64,000 nt of DNA, from the NCBI RefSeq assembly GCF_022867795.2, contig NZ_CP107006.1, positions 5,332,001-5,396,000 on the forward strand, read 5' to 3'. The translations under genes were made by a program, and so were the position numbers. This DNA is from Chitinophaga horti. GTDB lineage: Bacteria > Bacteroidota > Bacteroidia > Chitinophagales > Chitinophagaceae. A model generated the notes under the pieces. That model was not told the DNA's origin. It saw nothing but the letters and a program-made list of their open reading frames with translations, and did not search any database. Below are positions 8,274 through 16,482 of the stretch, in pieces (positions within the stretch are counted from its first letter, which is position 1; every line of letters starts with the position of its first letter).

Positions 8274-9173
8274 CTATTTCCCCGGGAGGTAAGGCGCCAG
8301 GTAGCCACTTTTATCCAGCAGGGCGCGATAATCGGTCACCCACAGGATATCTTTGATCGCCTGGTTTTTATTGGCAGCCTTCTTATAATAAGTAGATACG
8401 ATCTGGTAACCCATCCAATAACCGAGATCGTTGGGCCGCCCGTCCTTACCCGACACCCCGTAAAGCCAGTCCTGGTATTCCACGCTATCCATAACGGTAA
8501 CAAACTCCCGGCAAAGTGCCTCTTCATGCTGCCGGCCATAAGCGAATGCCTTTTCATTGATAATGCCGCCGGACGTCAGTTCTCCGATAAAATCGGCCGC
8601 ACCCTCTACAATACTTTGCTGAAGCAACGTTGGGCTTTCGGACCAGGTTTTTTGCTGGAAGTGAGCAGCTTCATGTGCCACCAGGAAAGGGATGATCGCC
8701 AGATCAGGCTGTCGCTCCGCGCCAATCATAATCCCATCTTCACTAAAAGTGCCGCCGGAATTAAAAGCGCCTATCACAAAATAAACCGGCGGAAACTGTG
8801 CCTCCGGGTAAATTGCCTTCAGCTTATGGAAGGCGGCCCTGCACTTTGCTTCGGCTTGTGCCATTTGGAACGTGGCCGGTCTAACCCGCTCGTATGCTGC
8901 CGTACGCGCTTTCACCGTTTTATACAAATGTTCGGCGCTCTGGATGCGACCAGGCAGGAAGCCTTTTACGCCAGGGCTGCCTAACTCAACATAATCTTTA
9001 CCGAAGGGATTTACGGAGGTATCCTTTTTAAATTTATCGAACGCGTTCCAAAAGCGATCGATGTCGGCGGTTAAAAATACGGAACTATCCGGATGGGATG
9101 TGAACGTCGTTTGAGCGTTTACGTTAAATACGTTTGTCAACAACAACAGCGATACGATGGCACGGGTTAGCAT
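8274..9173 (-). CDS. Secreted zinc-peptidase-like protein (DUF2268 / GldB-type)
   Basis: 299 residues with an N-terminal signal peptide (about 1-21, ending VNAQ), so exported to the periplasm or surface. A zincin motif HEAAH lies in the middle (residues ~170-174) with a downstream EGAADF that could supply the third ligand, as in DUF2268 predicted Zn-dependent proteases. The region before it (YFVIGAFNSGG) is also typical of that group. No lipobox was seen, unlike GldB itself. The gene stands alone between the DUF1003 gene (convergent) and DUF1801. Substrate unknown. Confidence 0.7.
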   Translation of the reverse strand: MLTRAIVSLLLLTNVFNVNAQTTFTSHPDSSVFLTADIDRFWNAFDKFKKDTSVNPFGKDYVELGSPGVKGFLPGRIQSAEHLYKTVKARTAAYERVRPATFQMAQAEAKCRAAFHKLKAIYPEAQFPPVYFVIGAFNSGGTFSEDGIMIGAERQPDLAIIPFLVAHEAAHFQQKTWSESPTLLQQSIVEGAADFIGELTSGGIINEKAFAYGRQHEEALCREFVTVMDSVEYQDWLYGVSGKDGRPNDLGYWMGYQIVSTYYKKAANKNQAIKDILWVTDYRALLDKSGYLAPYLPGK

Positions 9174-9257
9174 GGCTCAACTAGTTTATCAGAAAGACGA
9201 CGGAACCGGCGAAAAGTTACAGCGCCGTCAGGGTTTTATCTCGGGAATGAGCATTGA

Positions 9258-9647
9258 TTATCGCAACCGCTCCAGCACACCTTTACGTTTTACCAGGTTT
9301 TTATAATCCCATTGTATGTCCTCCGCCTTCTTCAGCCAGCGCTTCAGGTCAGTGGTATTTACCTGGTCTGCGGAGGTGTACCGCGCTTCGGCTGCTTTGA
9401 AAGTACCTTCCTTTTGCAGGCCGGGTTCGTCGAAGGACTGGCCGCTCCAGAATAACAGGCGAACGCTGTCTTTTAGCTTGCTATAACCGGCAACGGGGTT
9501 ACCATCAAGGAACCAAACCGGGTGGCGGTGCCATATTTTATTTTCGGCGTGCGGCAGCTGTTTAGTGATGATGGTAGCGAGCAGGTTGCAGATTTCCTGG
9601 TCGGCAGGCAACTGTGCATCGTTGTAAGCCTGAACATCTTTATTCAT
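9258..9647 (-). CDS. DUF1801 (YdhG-like) small protein
   Basis: 129 residues from the ATG at 9645-9647; upstream codons in the open frame are not conserved-looking. The DUF1801 fold is recognised by an N-terminal helix pair, the IWHRHPVWFLDGNPVAGYS segment and the LLFWSGQSF motif. The DUF1801 family belongs to the iron-chaperone frataxin-like (YdhG) fold group, but molecular function is not proven. It is transcribed away from copy C of the shared element (9801-9840). A TATCTTTA -7-like box lies at 9663-9670 on the minus strand, 16 bases ahead of the ATG. Confidence 0.75.
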   Translation of the reverse strand: MNKDVQAYNDAQLPADQEICNLLATIITKQLPHAENKIWHRHPVWFLDGNPVAGYSKLKDSVRLLFWSGQSFDEPGLQKEGTFKAAEARYTSADQVNTTDLKRWLKKAEDIQWDYKNLVKRKGVLERLR

Positions 9648-9800
9648 GAAAAAGGGTTTGTTTAAAGATACAAAAACGTCCCAACGTGTATACGCGACGT
9701 TATTGTTGCTGTTACACAAATAGCAGGATGGCAGTAAACGCGCTTTTCTATCCGGGCCATCGGGCACAGATTATCAAACACTTCGTTGCTGCAACTAATG

Positions 9801-9840
9801 ATGTAAGGCATACACATATAACATTTTGACATATTTATGC
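9801..9840 (+). promoter_or_regulatory. Shared 40-bp element, copy C
   Basis: Has ATACACATATAACATTTTGACA followed by TATTTATG at 9832-9839, in the same register as copies A, B and D. The left arm of the inverted repeat is weaker here (ATGTAAGGC). It precedes the GNAT gene leader on the plus strand. Confidence 0.6.
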
Positions 9841-9926
9841 ACCCTGCGCACAAAATTTCCTATCTTGCCCTCATAATTTAACGCCGCTGCAAACGAATTA
9901 TAATAACAGGCATTACATCAGGCCTG

Positions 9927-9999
9927 GAATTGCCGGTTAAAGGGAAACACTTTTCCCCTCACATACATCACCGCCTGGTGATGCGGTAATTCATTTTTT
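9927..9999 (+). ncRNA. Candidate structured RNA leader (three-way junction)
   Basis: Three stems fit together. P1 is 9927-9935 with 9984-9992 (9 bp, one G-U). P2 is 9942-9947 with 9952-9957 (6 bp, 4-base loop). P3 is 9966-9972 with 9977-9983 (7 bp, perfect, GCCT loop). P3 abuts the 3' strand of P1 without unpaired bases, and six T follow P1 at 9994-9999. The GNAT ATG lies 19 bases beyond the T run. This looks like a leader that could end transcription (riboswitch or attenuator). It matches no family I recognise. Covariation in related genomes would be needed to accept it. Confidence 0.45.
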
Positions 10000-10018
10000 C
10001 AATCAATACTTATATACA

Positions 10019-10558
10019 ATGTCATATCTGGAAACGGAACGGCTACGGCTGATTCCCTTATCCCATAAGCTGCTGTTACTGTGGCAGCAAGATCGTGCGG
10101 CGATGGAGCTGCAACTCGGACTTAACCCTTCGGCTATGGTCATCGATGCCGAATACCAATTTGAGATGACCGATGCGCTGGTGAACTTCTGGCTGCCTAA
10201 AACGGCGGAGTTCCCCGACAAATACGAGTGGTACACCAACTGGGAGATTGTATTCAAAGCCGAGAACAAATCGATCGGCGGCATCGGTGTTGGTTACCCG
10301 AATGAGGACGGCGTATCGGAAACCGGTTTTATGCTGGACGCTAGTTACCAGGGGCGTGGCCTCGCCCTCGAGGCCCTGAAGGCGATGCTCGGCTGGGCGT
10401 TCCGGAACGGGGAATTGAAAACAATATTAGCGCGGACGTATACGCATAATGAGGCATGCAGGAAGCTGGTGCAGAACGCCGGCTTCGTGCAGGTGAAGGA
10501 GGAAGAAGGGTTGTTGCACTATCATAAATGCAGACGGCCCCTCGTCTTATCTACTTGA
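10019..10558 (+). CDS. GNAT N-acetyltransferase (RimJ/RimL type)
   Basis: 179 residues. Begins LETERLRLIPLS, the usual RimJ/L opening, and has the acetyl-CoA pyrophosphate-binding motif YQGRGLALEAL (about 111-121) and the C-terminal HNEACRKLVQNAGF helix (about 142-155). It probably acetylates a small molecule or protein N-terminus; substrate unknown. The leader contains the shared element and a structured RNA candidate, so expression may be controlled after initiation. The 3' end overlaps the convergent DUF6157 gene by 12 bases. Confidence 0.85.
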   Translation: MSYLETERLRLIPLSHKLLLLWQQDRAAMELQLGLNPSAMVIDAEYQFEMTDALVNFWLPKTAEFPDKYEWYTNWEIVFKAENKSIGGIGVGYPNEDGVSETGFMLDASYQGRGLALEALKAMLGWAFRNGELKTILARTYTHNEACRKLVQNAGFVQVKEEEGLLHYHKCRRPLVLST

Positions 10559-10960
10559 CTTTATTGCCTTAATCACCTTCAGCCCCTTATCTTTCATGAG
10601 CTTCGCATACTCCGGCGACTCCATAGCATACAAAGCCACCTTTCCTTCTTCATTATGATGCGTGCCGAAGCCGTAACGTTTACTTAACGGCGATGTGCGC
10701 AGGCATGGCTGTCCTTTGGAAAAGAACTGTTCCCGGGCGGCAGGCTGCTCGGCCTTCGGTATTTTATTCTTCGCGGCGTAACAATGAAACACAATATCGT
10801 CTGACGTATATTTATAAGGATGGTCGTACAAGAGGTCGAACTGCAGGTTAGCGATCGTTTTGTCGTCGCCTTTTACCGGGGGCACTTCGCCCTGTGTGGC
10901 GCGGCAGTCGTCAGCTACGGTGATGAACGTGTTTTGGTAGTTAGTGGTGTGGACTTTCAT
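10547..10960 (-). CDS. DUF6157 family protein
   Basis: 137 residues, cytosolic. The opening HTTNYQNTFITVADDCRAT and the central LLYDHPYKYTSDDIVFHCYA segment are typical of DUF6157, a family annotated widely in Bacteroidota and Firmicutes with no known function. The family end, with YGFGTHHNEEGKVALY and a MKDKGLKVIKAI tail, is complete. It diverges from the ECF sigma gene with 105 bases between and converges on the GNAT gene with a 12-base overlap. No motif points to catalysis. Confidence 0.75.
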   Translation of the reverse strand: MKVHTTNYQNTFITVADDCRATQGEVPPVKGDDKTIANLQFDLLYDHPYKYTSDDIVFHCYAAKNKIPKAEQPAAREQFFSKGQPCLRTSPLSKRYGFGTHHNEEGKVALYAMESPEYAKLMKDKGLKVIKAIKSSR

Positions 10961-11007
10961 AACTGTAATTTACAAAATTGCGTTAGCAACCGCTCATACG
11001 GCCCCGC

Positions 11008-11038
11008 TTGCACGCTGCCGGTTATTGTGCTATTTTTG
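11008..11038 (+). promoter_or_regulatory. Promoter of the ECF sigma / SusCD operon
   Basis: TTG at 11008-11010 and TATTTTTG at 11031-11038 with a 20-base spacer match the Bacteroidota consensus TTG-N19-21-TAnnTTTG. The expected start of transcription is near 11045, some 20 bases before the TTG start codon of the sigma factor. Confidence 0.75.
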
Positions 11039-11065
11039 TAATTATCAAGCCACTCCGCTCCTATT

Positions 11066-11674
11066 TTGATATCACCAGAGCATGAAATACACGATGAGGT
11101 TGTTTTAATACAACAGTTTCGCGCCGGAAGTGAGGAAGCGTTTACATCGGTATATAAACACCTGTACCGCCGGGTGTACTGGTTCGCCCGTAAATTTATG
11201 GAGGAAACCGCCGATGCGCAGGACCTCACCGCCGAGGCGTTCGTGCAGCTCTGGCAACAGCGGGATTCTTTTCATTCGCTTGATGCGATCTCCGCTTTTC
11301 TATATGTTACCGTCCGTAACAAATGTTTCAACCTGCTGAAGCACCGTAAAATGAAGGCCAGCCACCAGGAAAACCTGCTACGCCTGCTGGCCGAGCGCGA
11401 ACCCGATGGCTTCTTTGAAGAACAAGTGAAAATCCAGCTCGTGGCCCGCATCTATGCAGAAATCAATAAACTGCCCACCCGCATGCGGGAAATTTTCCTC
11501 CTCTCTTACCGTGATGGCCTTAAGCCAGCCGAAATCGCCGAACTGCTCCAGATAAAAGCACAAACGGTTACAAACCAGCGCGTTAGTGCCGTAAAGCTGC
11601 TTCAAATTGCCCTTGGCGACAGCGTGTTAACCGTCGCCTTCCTGCTGCTGCTCGATCGTCCCGATCTTTTTTAG
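11066..11674 (+). CDS. ECF sigma-70 factor (FecI-like)
   Basis: 202 residues using a TTG start at 11066; no in-frame ATG lies near and the promoter sits just upstream. Region 2 is at about 15-85 (GSEEAFTSVYKHLYRRVYWFARKF, then DAQDLTAEAFVQLWQ). Region 4 is at about 120-180 (INKLPTRMREIFLLSYRDGLKPAEIAELL). The C-terminus is hydrophobic (VLTVAFLLLLDRPDLF). It is followed after 55 bases by a FecR anti-sigma and then SusC/SusD. In this arrangement substrate binding by the SusC STN domain signals through FecR to release the sigma, which transcribes the uptake operon. Bacteroidota 'sigma-70 family, expansion family 1' is the closest class. Confidence 0.9.
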   Translation: MISPEHEIHDEVVLIQQFRAGSEEAFTSVYKHLYRRVYWFARKFMEETADAQDLTAEAFVQLWQQRDSFHSLDAISAFLYVTVRNKCFNLLKHRKMKASHQENLLRLLAEREPDGFFEEQVKIQLVARIYAEINKLPTRMREIFLLSYRDGLKPAEIAELLQIKAQTVTNQRVSAVKLLQIALGDSVLTVAFLLLLDRPDLF

Positions 11675-11729
11675 AAATTTTTTTATTTTGACTGGTTGAT
11701 TCGTTGCCTTCGATTGTAGTGTATGCAAT

Positions 11730-12914
11730 ATGACGGTCACCAACCTATCGGATCTCTTGCTGAAACACCTGCAGGGAAACCTTTCCGAACAAGAACAAGT
11801 ACTGCTGAACGAGTGGGTTTCACAGTCCGATCGTAACCGACGCCTGATAGCGTCTGTAAGCGACGAAGAACAATTACGGCAGCACTTGCTTGCCTTTCAT
11901 GAAGAGGAAACAGCGGATCATGGAGACATTATCCTGGCTAAAATCCGCCAGCGGATGGAAGCAGACATGCCTGCAACTCCCGTTCGCCGCCTGCACCCGG
12001 CACGCCGCTGGGGCTGGGTAGCCGCCGCTGTATTACTTGCAGCCGGTACCGGCACCTACTTCTGGATGAAACAGCAAAAACCGCTGGCACCGGTAGTCGC
12101 CACGCCCGCAGAAATACTCCCGGGCAGGAATGGCGCTATCCTCACCCTCGCAGATGGCAGCCAGGTAGTACTCGACAGCCTTGGCAACGGGGTAATCGGC
12201 ACCCAGAACGGCACACAGCTCACGCTCAAAAATGGCGAACTGGCTTACGATGCCGGCCAGGAAACCGCTGCAATCGCCTATAATAATCTTACCACACCGA
12301 AAGGCCGCCAGTTCCAGGTATTACTGCCGGACGGGACTAAAGTCTGGCTGAACGCCGCCAGCTCCCTCCGTTACCCGACCGCCTTTTCCGGCGATAAACG
12401 GGAAGTGGGCGTGAAAGGAGAGGTGTATTTCGAAGTGGCGAAAAACGCGACGCAGCCTTTTATTATAGATATCGACAACCAGGCGCGCGTGCAGGTGTTG
12501 GGCACGAGCTTCAACATCAATGCTTACGATAACGAAGCCAATATTAAAACCACTTTGGTGGATGGTAGTGTACAAATATCCTCCGGCGACGGGCCATTGG
12601 TAGTATTACAACCCGGCCAGCAGGCGCAGATACAGGACGGGCGGCCCATCAGGCTGGTGAATAATGCAGATATCGACAAGGCCATCGCCTGGAAGAGCGG
12701 CATTTTCAACTTCAACAACTCTACCCTGGAAGAAGTAATGCGCCAGGTAGAACGTTGGTACGATATAGAAGTAGTATATGAAACAAAGATCCCCGACATC
12801 CGGTTTGGGGGCAAACTAAGTAATGATGTAAGCTTATCCGGATTATTACAATCGCTGAAGGAATCGGAGGTGCATTTCCGCATCGAAGGCCGCAAGCTGA
12901 TCGTATTACCATGA
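11730..12914 (+). CDS. FecR-type anti-sigma factor
   Basis: 394 residues. The cytosolic N-terminal part (1-88) would bind the sigma factor. One membrane span is at about 92-110 (WGWVAAAVLLAAGTGTYFW). The periplasmic FecR domain (about 185-285) has the TPKGRQFQVLLPDGTKVWLNA motif and EVYFEVAKNATQPF. A C-terminal DUF4974/STN-like domain follows (NFNNSTLEEVMRQVERWYDIEVVY, about 325-390). This is the standard Bacteroidota FecR layout. It sits between the ECF sigma and the SusC with an STN domain, its likely signalling partner across the periplasm. Confidence 0.93.
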   Translation: MTVTNLSDLLLKHLQGNLSEQEQVLLNEWVSQSDRNRRLIASVSDEEQLRQHLLAFHEEETADHGDIILAKIRQRMEADMPATPVRRLHPARRWGWVAAAVLLAAGTGTYFWMKQQKPLAPVVATPAEILPGRNGAILTLADGSQVVLDSLGNGVIGTQNGTQLTLKNGELAYDAGQETAAIAYNNLTTPKGRQFQVLLPDGTKVWLNAASSLRYPTAFSGDKREVGVKGEVYFEVAKNATQPFIIDIDNQARVQVLGTSFNINAYDNEANIKTTLVDGSVQISSGDGPLVVLQPGQQAQIQDGRPIRLVNNADIDKAIAWKSGIFNFNNSTLEEVMRQVERWYDIEVVYETKIPDIRFGGKLSNDVSLSGLLQSLKESEVHFRIEGRKLIVLP

Positions 12915-13032
12915 AACAATCGACCGAACAGTATGCATGACTAAAGGACTTAGCCGAATGAACCGCCGGCAATGAGCGGCGGCAGACTACTATTATGTAA
13001 CCATTTTTCAACCAACAAACAGCAACCAAAGT

Positions 13033-16000
13033 ATGTCCAACACTGCCAACAGCAGCCAACGGAGCGCGCTTTTAGCATCAGCCATTTCGCGACGACTGAT
13101 CAAACACACGCCGCAAGATCCGGACAAACAACTCGCGCCAACTTCATTAAGTACCGCCATGAGAATTTTTATTTTCCTGTTCTTCGCCGCCACCCTTACC
13201 GTGTCGGCCAACAGTTACTCGCAAAAGGTAACACTCTCTGCGAAAGGCATGCCGCTGGAAACGGTGCTTTCCAATGTGGAGAAACAAACGGGACTGGTTT
13301 TCTTTTACAACCGCCAGTTGCTCGACAATGCCAAACCGGTTAACATCACGGCGAAAGACATGCCGCTGAACCAGTTTTTGCCCGCTGTGCTGAACGAGCA
13401 ATCGCTCAACTTCCGCATCGAAGGCAAAACCATTACACTTTCCCGCAAACCGGTGCAGCAACCGGCTAACACGAACAGCGCCGCCGAAGACTCTACGATC
13501 GTCGTAACCGGCGTCGTTACTTCCGAGTCGGGAGAAGCAGTGCCCGGCGTGAGCGTAGTGGTAAAAGGTACGCGCATCGGCAGCATCACCGATCCGAAAG
13601 GTAATTTCGTGATCAGGGCTGTAAAAGGTCGCCCGCTGTTGTTTACCGCCATCGGTTTCCAGCAGGTGGAAATGAAGCCGCAGGCGGGTGAGCCGCTGTC
13701 CGTTAAATTGGGTTTGGCAGTTACGGCGATCAAGGATCACGTAGTAACGGGTATCTATCAACGTAAGAAAGAAAGCTTTACGGGTTCAGCAGCTACCTAT
13801 ACGGTGAACGAACTGAAAATGGTAGGCAACCAGAATCCGCTACAGGCCTTAAGAACACTCGACCCATCCTTCGCGGTGATCGAGAACTCCACTTTCGGCT
13901 CCGACCCGAACCGCCTGCCAGACGTGGAGATCCGCGGTAAGAGCAGTGTTATCGGCCTTTCTGAAGAGTATGGCACCAATCCCAACCAGCCGCTGTTCAT
14001 CCTCGACGGGTTCGAATCTACCCTGCAGATCATCAGCGACTTTACCATGGACCGTATCGAGAGCATCACCGTACTGAAAGATGCGGCGGCTACAGCGATT
14101 TATGGTTCCAAAGCGGCGAACGGCGTGGTGGTGATTGAGACGAAACGCCCTACTCCCGGTCGTTTACGTTTGAACTACAACCTTAACTCTACGTTCAGCT
14201 TCGCTGACTTATCTGACTATAACCTGATGAACGCTTCGGAAAAGCTGGAGTTTGAAAAATTGACGAGCTTCCTCGGATCTTATAATCCAGACAGGGGCTT
14301 CGCCACCGAAGTAGGTGAACAGAAATACAACAAACGGCTTGCAGAGGTACAGCGCGGCGTTAACTCCTACTGGATGAATGAGCCACTGCGTTTCGGCGTG
14401 AACCATCGTCATACATTGATGGCAGAAGGCGGCGACCAGGTATTGCGTTACAGCGCTACCATCAGCTACGGCAACAACCAGGGTGTGATGAAAGAATCGA
14501 ACCGTGATCTCACCAATGGTAACATCCGCCTCATCTATCGTAAAAACAACCTGTCCGTATCCAACTCCCTGAGCATCGACCTGGTAAACACCACGAGAGA
14601 ATCGATCCCGTTCTCTGACTTTTCGCGTGCCAGTCCGTACTTCCGCAAGTACAATGCAACGGGCGGTATAGACAAGGTATTGGAATCGTTCACGTACGGC
14701 GGCTTTACCACCGGCGTACAAACAGAGACTTACTATAACCCTATATACGACCTGCAGAACAACAACGTCAACAAATCCAAGTCGCAGGGCTTTACCAACA
14801 ACTTCGAAATGGAATGGCGGTTGCTGGATGAATTGCGCGCCAGGGCCCGTGTAGGCCTGATGCGTACGGCCGTAAGGGAAGAAATATTCCGCTCGCCCTT
14901 TAACTCGCAGTTCGCACAATTAGACCCGCTGTTACAAGGTACTTATAGCGAAGCGAATAACACGCAAATGAACTACGACGGTGACCTTAGCCTTACCTAC
15001 GGCAAGCTGTTCGCAGAAAAACATATGCTGAACATGGTGGCTGGTATGCGCCTCAACGAAGTATCTACCGTAGGAAGCTCTTACACCGTAAGTGGTTTTG
15101 TGAGCGACGATTTCCCGAATGCTTCCTTTGGATTTGGTTATGCGGAGAACTCACGCCCTGTTTACCGGGAGTCGATCCGTCGCAGCGGTAGTTATTTCTT
15201 CAATACCGGTTATGCCTATGACGAGCGTTACATGGTAGATGCCACTGTACGTGCGGATGGCGCCTCTGTATTCGGTTCCAACAAACAGTTCACCACGATA
15301 TGGTCTGCCGGCCTGGCGTGGAACATTCATAAAGAAGCCTTTTTTAAGGAAGCTGATTACGAGTGGCTGAACAGCCTGCGTTTACGCGCTTCTATCGGTA
15401 ACCCGGGCAACCAGAATTTTTCCGACTACATCTCTACCCGCGTATACATGTACAACAATGCCAATCCGAATCCATTCGGGCCCAGCATGTTGATCAACAA
15501 CCACGGTAACCCATCCCTGAAGTGGCAGAAAACAATTGACCGTAACATAGGCATGGACGTGCAGTTATTTAACAATCGCTTTCGCCTGAACGCGGACTAC
15601 TTTGTTAAAACGACCGATCCGCTGCTTGTATTCATCGCCCTGCCGTCTTCTTCCGGCGCCAAAACCGTTACCGACAACCTCGGCGGCCAGCAACAGACCG
15701 GCTTTACACTCACTACCAACTACACAGCCATTCAACGTAAAGGTTTTACCTGGATGCTGAACCTGAACGCACGTCACCTGCGCTCGCAATACACGGGCTT
15801 CGGCAACGCGCTGTCGAACTTCAATGAGAAGAATAAAGGTATTAACATGATCCGTTACTACGACGGCGCCAGCCCTTCCGACCTGTGGGCCGTACGCTCA
15901 AAAGGTATTGATCCTGCTACCGGCCGGGAGATATTCCTGGACAAAAGCGGGCATCAAACCTTTGTACATAACCCTGCAGACGAAGTAGTGGTGGGCAACA

Positions 16001-16467
16001 GTGATCCCAAAATAGAAGGCATTGTAGGTACCATGCTTTCTTATAAAGGTTTTACTGCCAACGTCGCGCTGCGTTACCGTTATGGCGGCCAGATTTTTAT
16101 GCAGACGTTGTATGACAAAGTAGAAAACATTCCGCATCAGAACCTGGGCCTCAACCAGGACCGCCGCGCCCTGACCGAACGTTGGCAGAAGCCGGGCGAC
16201 CAGGCGAAGTTTAAGGCGATCACCGAGGTGAGAAACAACCCGATGTCATCCCGTTTCGTGGAGGATAACAACATCCTGGCAGGTGAGTCTATTTCTTTCG
16301 GATACGAAACTACGCAGGCACGCTGGCTGAAGTCCATCCGCGCATCGTCGATGAACTTCCGGATTTATATGAACGACATTTTCCGGGTTTCTACCGTGAT
16401 GAACGAACGTGGGATCGATTATCCTTTCGCCCGTTCCGTTTCATTCTCCGCCGGTGTGCGTTTTTAA
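13033..16467 (+). CDS. susC: SusC/RagA-type TonB-dependent receptor with STN signalling domain
   Basis: 1144 residues. About 42 residues precede a clear signal peptide (MRIFIFLFFAATLTVSA). The true start may be the ATG at 13159, but such extended N-termini are frequent in FecR-linked SusC proteins, so the first ATG is kept. Domains: STN (about 65-140, MPLETVLSNVEKQTGLVFFY), carboxypeptidase-regulatory beta sandwich (about 158-235, VVTSESGEAVPGVSVVVKGT), plug (about 245-370, ITVLKDAAATAIYGSKAANGVVVI) and a 22-strand barrel to the C-terminal SFSAGVRF. It forms the outer-membrane channel capped by the SusD lipoprotein. The ligand is unknown, since no degradative enzyme is in the operon. Confidence 0.93.
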   Translation: MSNTANSSQRSALLASAISRRLIKHTPQDPDKQLAPTSLSTAMRIFIFLFFAATLTVSANSYSQKVTLSAKGMPLETVLSNVEKQTGLVFFYNRQLLDNAKPVNITAKDMPLNQFLPAVLNEQSLNFRIEGKTITLSRKPVQQPANTNSAAEDSTIVVTGVVTSESGEAVPGVSVVVKGTRIGSITDPKGNFVIRAVKGRPLLFTAIGFQQVEMKPQAGEPLSVKLGLAVTAIKDHVVTGIYQRKKESFTGSAATYTVNELKMVGNQNPLQALRTLDPSFAVIENSTFGSDPNRLPDVEIRGKSSVIGLSEEYGTNPNQPLFILDGFESTLQIISDFTMDRIESITVLKDAAATAIYGSKAANGVVVIETKRPTPGRLRLNYNLNSTFSFADLSDYNLMNASEKLEFEKLTSFLGSYNPDRGFATEVGEQKYNKRLAEVQRGVNSYWMNEPLRFGVNHRHTLMAEGGDQVLRYSATISYGNNQGVMKESNRDLTNGNIRLIYRKNNLSVSNSLSIDLVNTTRESIPFSDFSRASPYFRKYNATGGIDKVLESFTYGGFTTGVQTETYYNPIYDLQNNNVNKSKSQGFTNNFEMEWRLLDELRARARVGLMRTAVREEIFRSPFNSQFAQLDPLLQGTYSEANNTQMNYDGDLSLTYGKLFAEKHMLNMVAGMRLNEVSTVGSSYTVSGFVSDDFPNASFGFGYAENSRPVYRESIRRSGSYFFNTGYAYDERYMVDATVRADGASVFGSNKQFTTIWSAGLAWNIHKEAFFKEADYEWLNSLRLRASIGNPGNQNFSDYISTRVYMYNNANPNPFGPSMLINNHGNPSLKWQKTIDRNIGMDVQLFNNRFRLNADYFVKTTDPLLVFIALPSSSGAKTVTDNLGGQQQTGFTLTTNYTAIQRKGFTWMLNLNARHLRSQYTGFGNALSNFNEKNKGINMIRYYDGASPSDLWAVRSKGIDPATGREIFLDKSGHQTFVHNPADEVVVGNSDPKIEGIVGTMLSYKGFTANVALRYRYGGQIFMQTLYDKVENIPHQNLGLNQDRRALTERWQKPGDQAKFKAITEVRNNPMSSRFVEDNNILAGESISFGYETTQARWLKSIRASSMNFRIYMNDIFRVSTVMNERGIDYPFARSVSFSAGVRF

Positions 16468-16482
16468 TTGATTACAGCCAAA

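Larger units (their letters stand above)
9648..10018. other. Intergenic regulatory region between divergent genes
   Basis: 371 bases between the DUF1801 and GNAT genes. It holds a minus-strand -7-like box near 9663, copy C of the shared element (9801-9840), a TATCTTG box at 9861-9867 and a structured RNA candidate (9927-9999). No gene was found in it. Confidence 0.7.

Noticed and set aside
13159..16467. Later ATG (13159) as the SusC start
   Set aside because: Possible, because the signal peptide starts there, but long pre-signal extensions are common in FecR-linked SusC proteins; noted in the gene entry.
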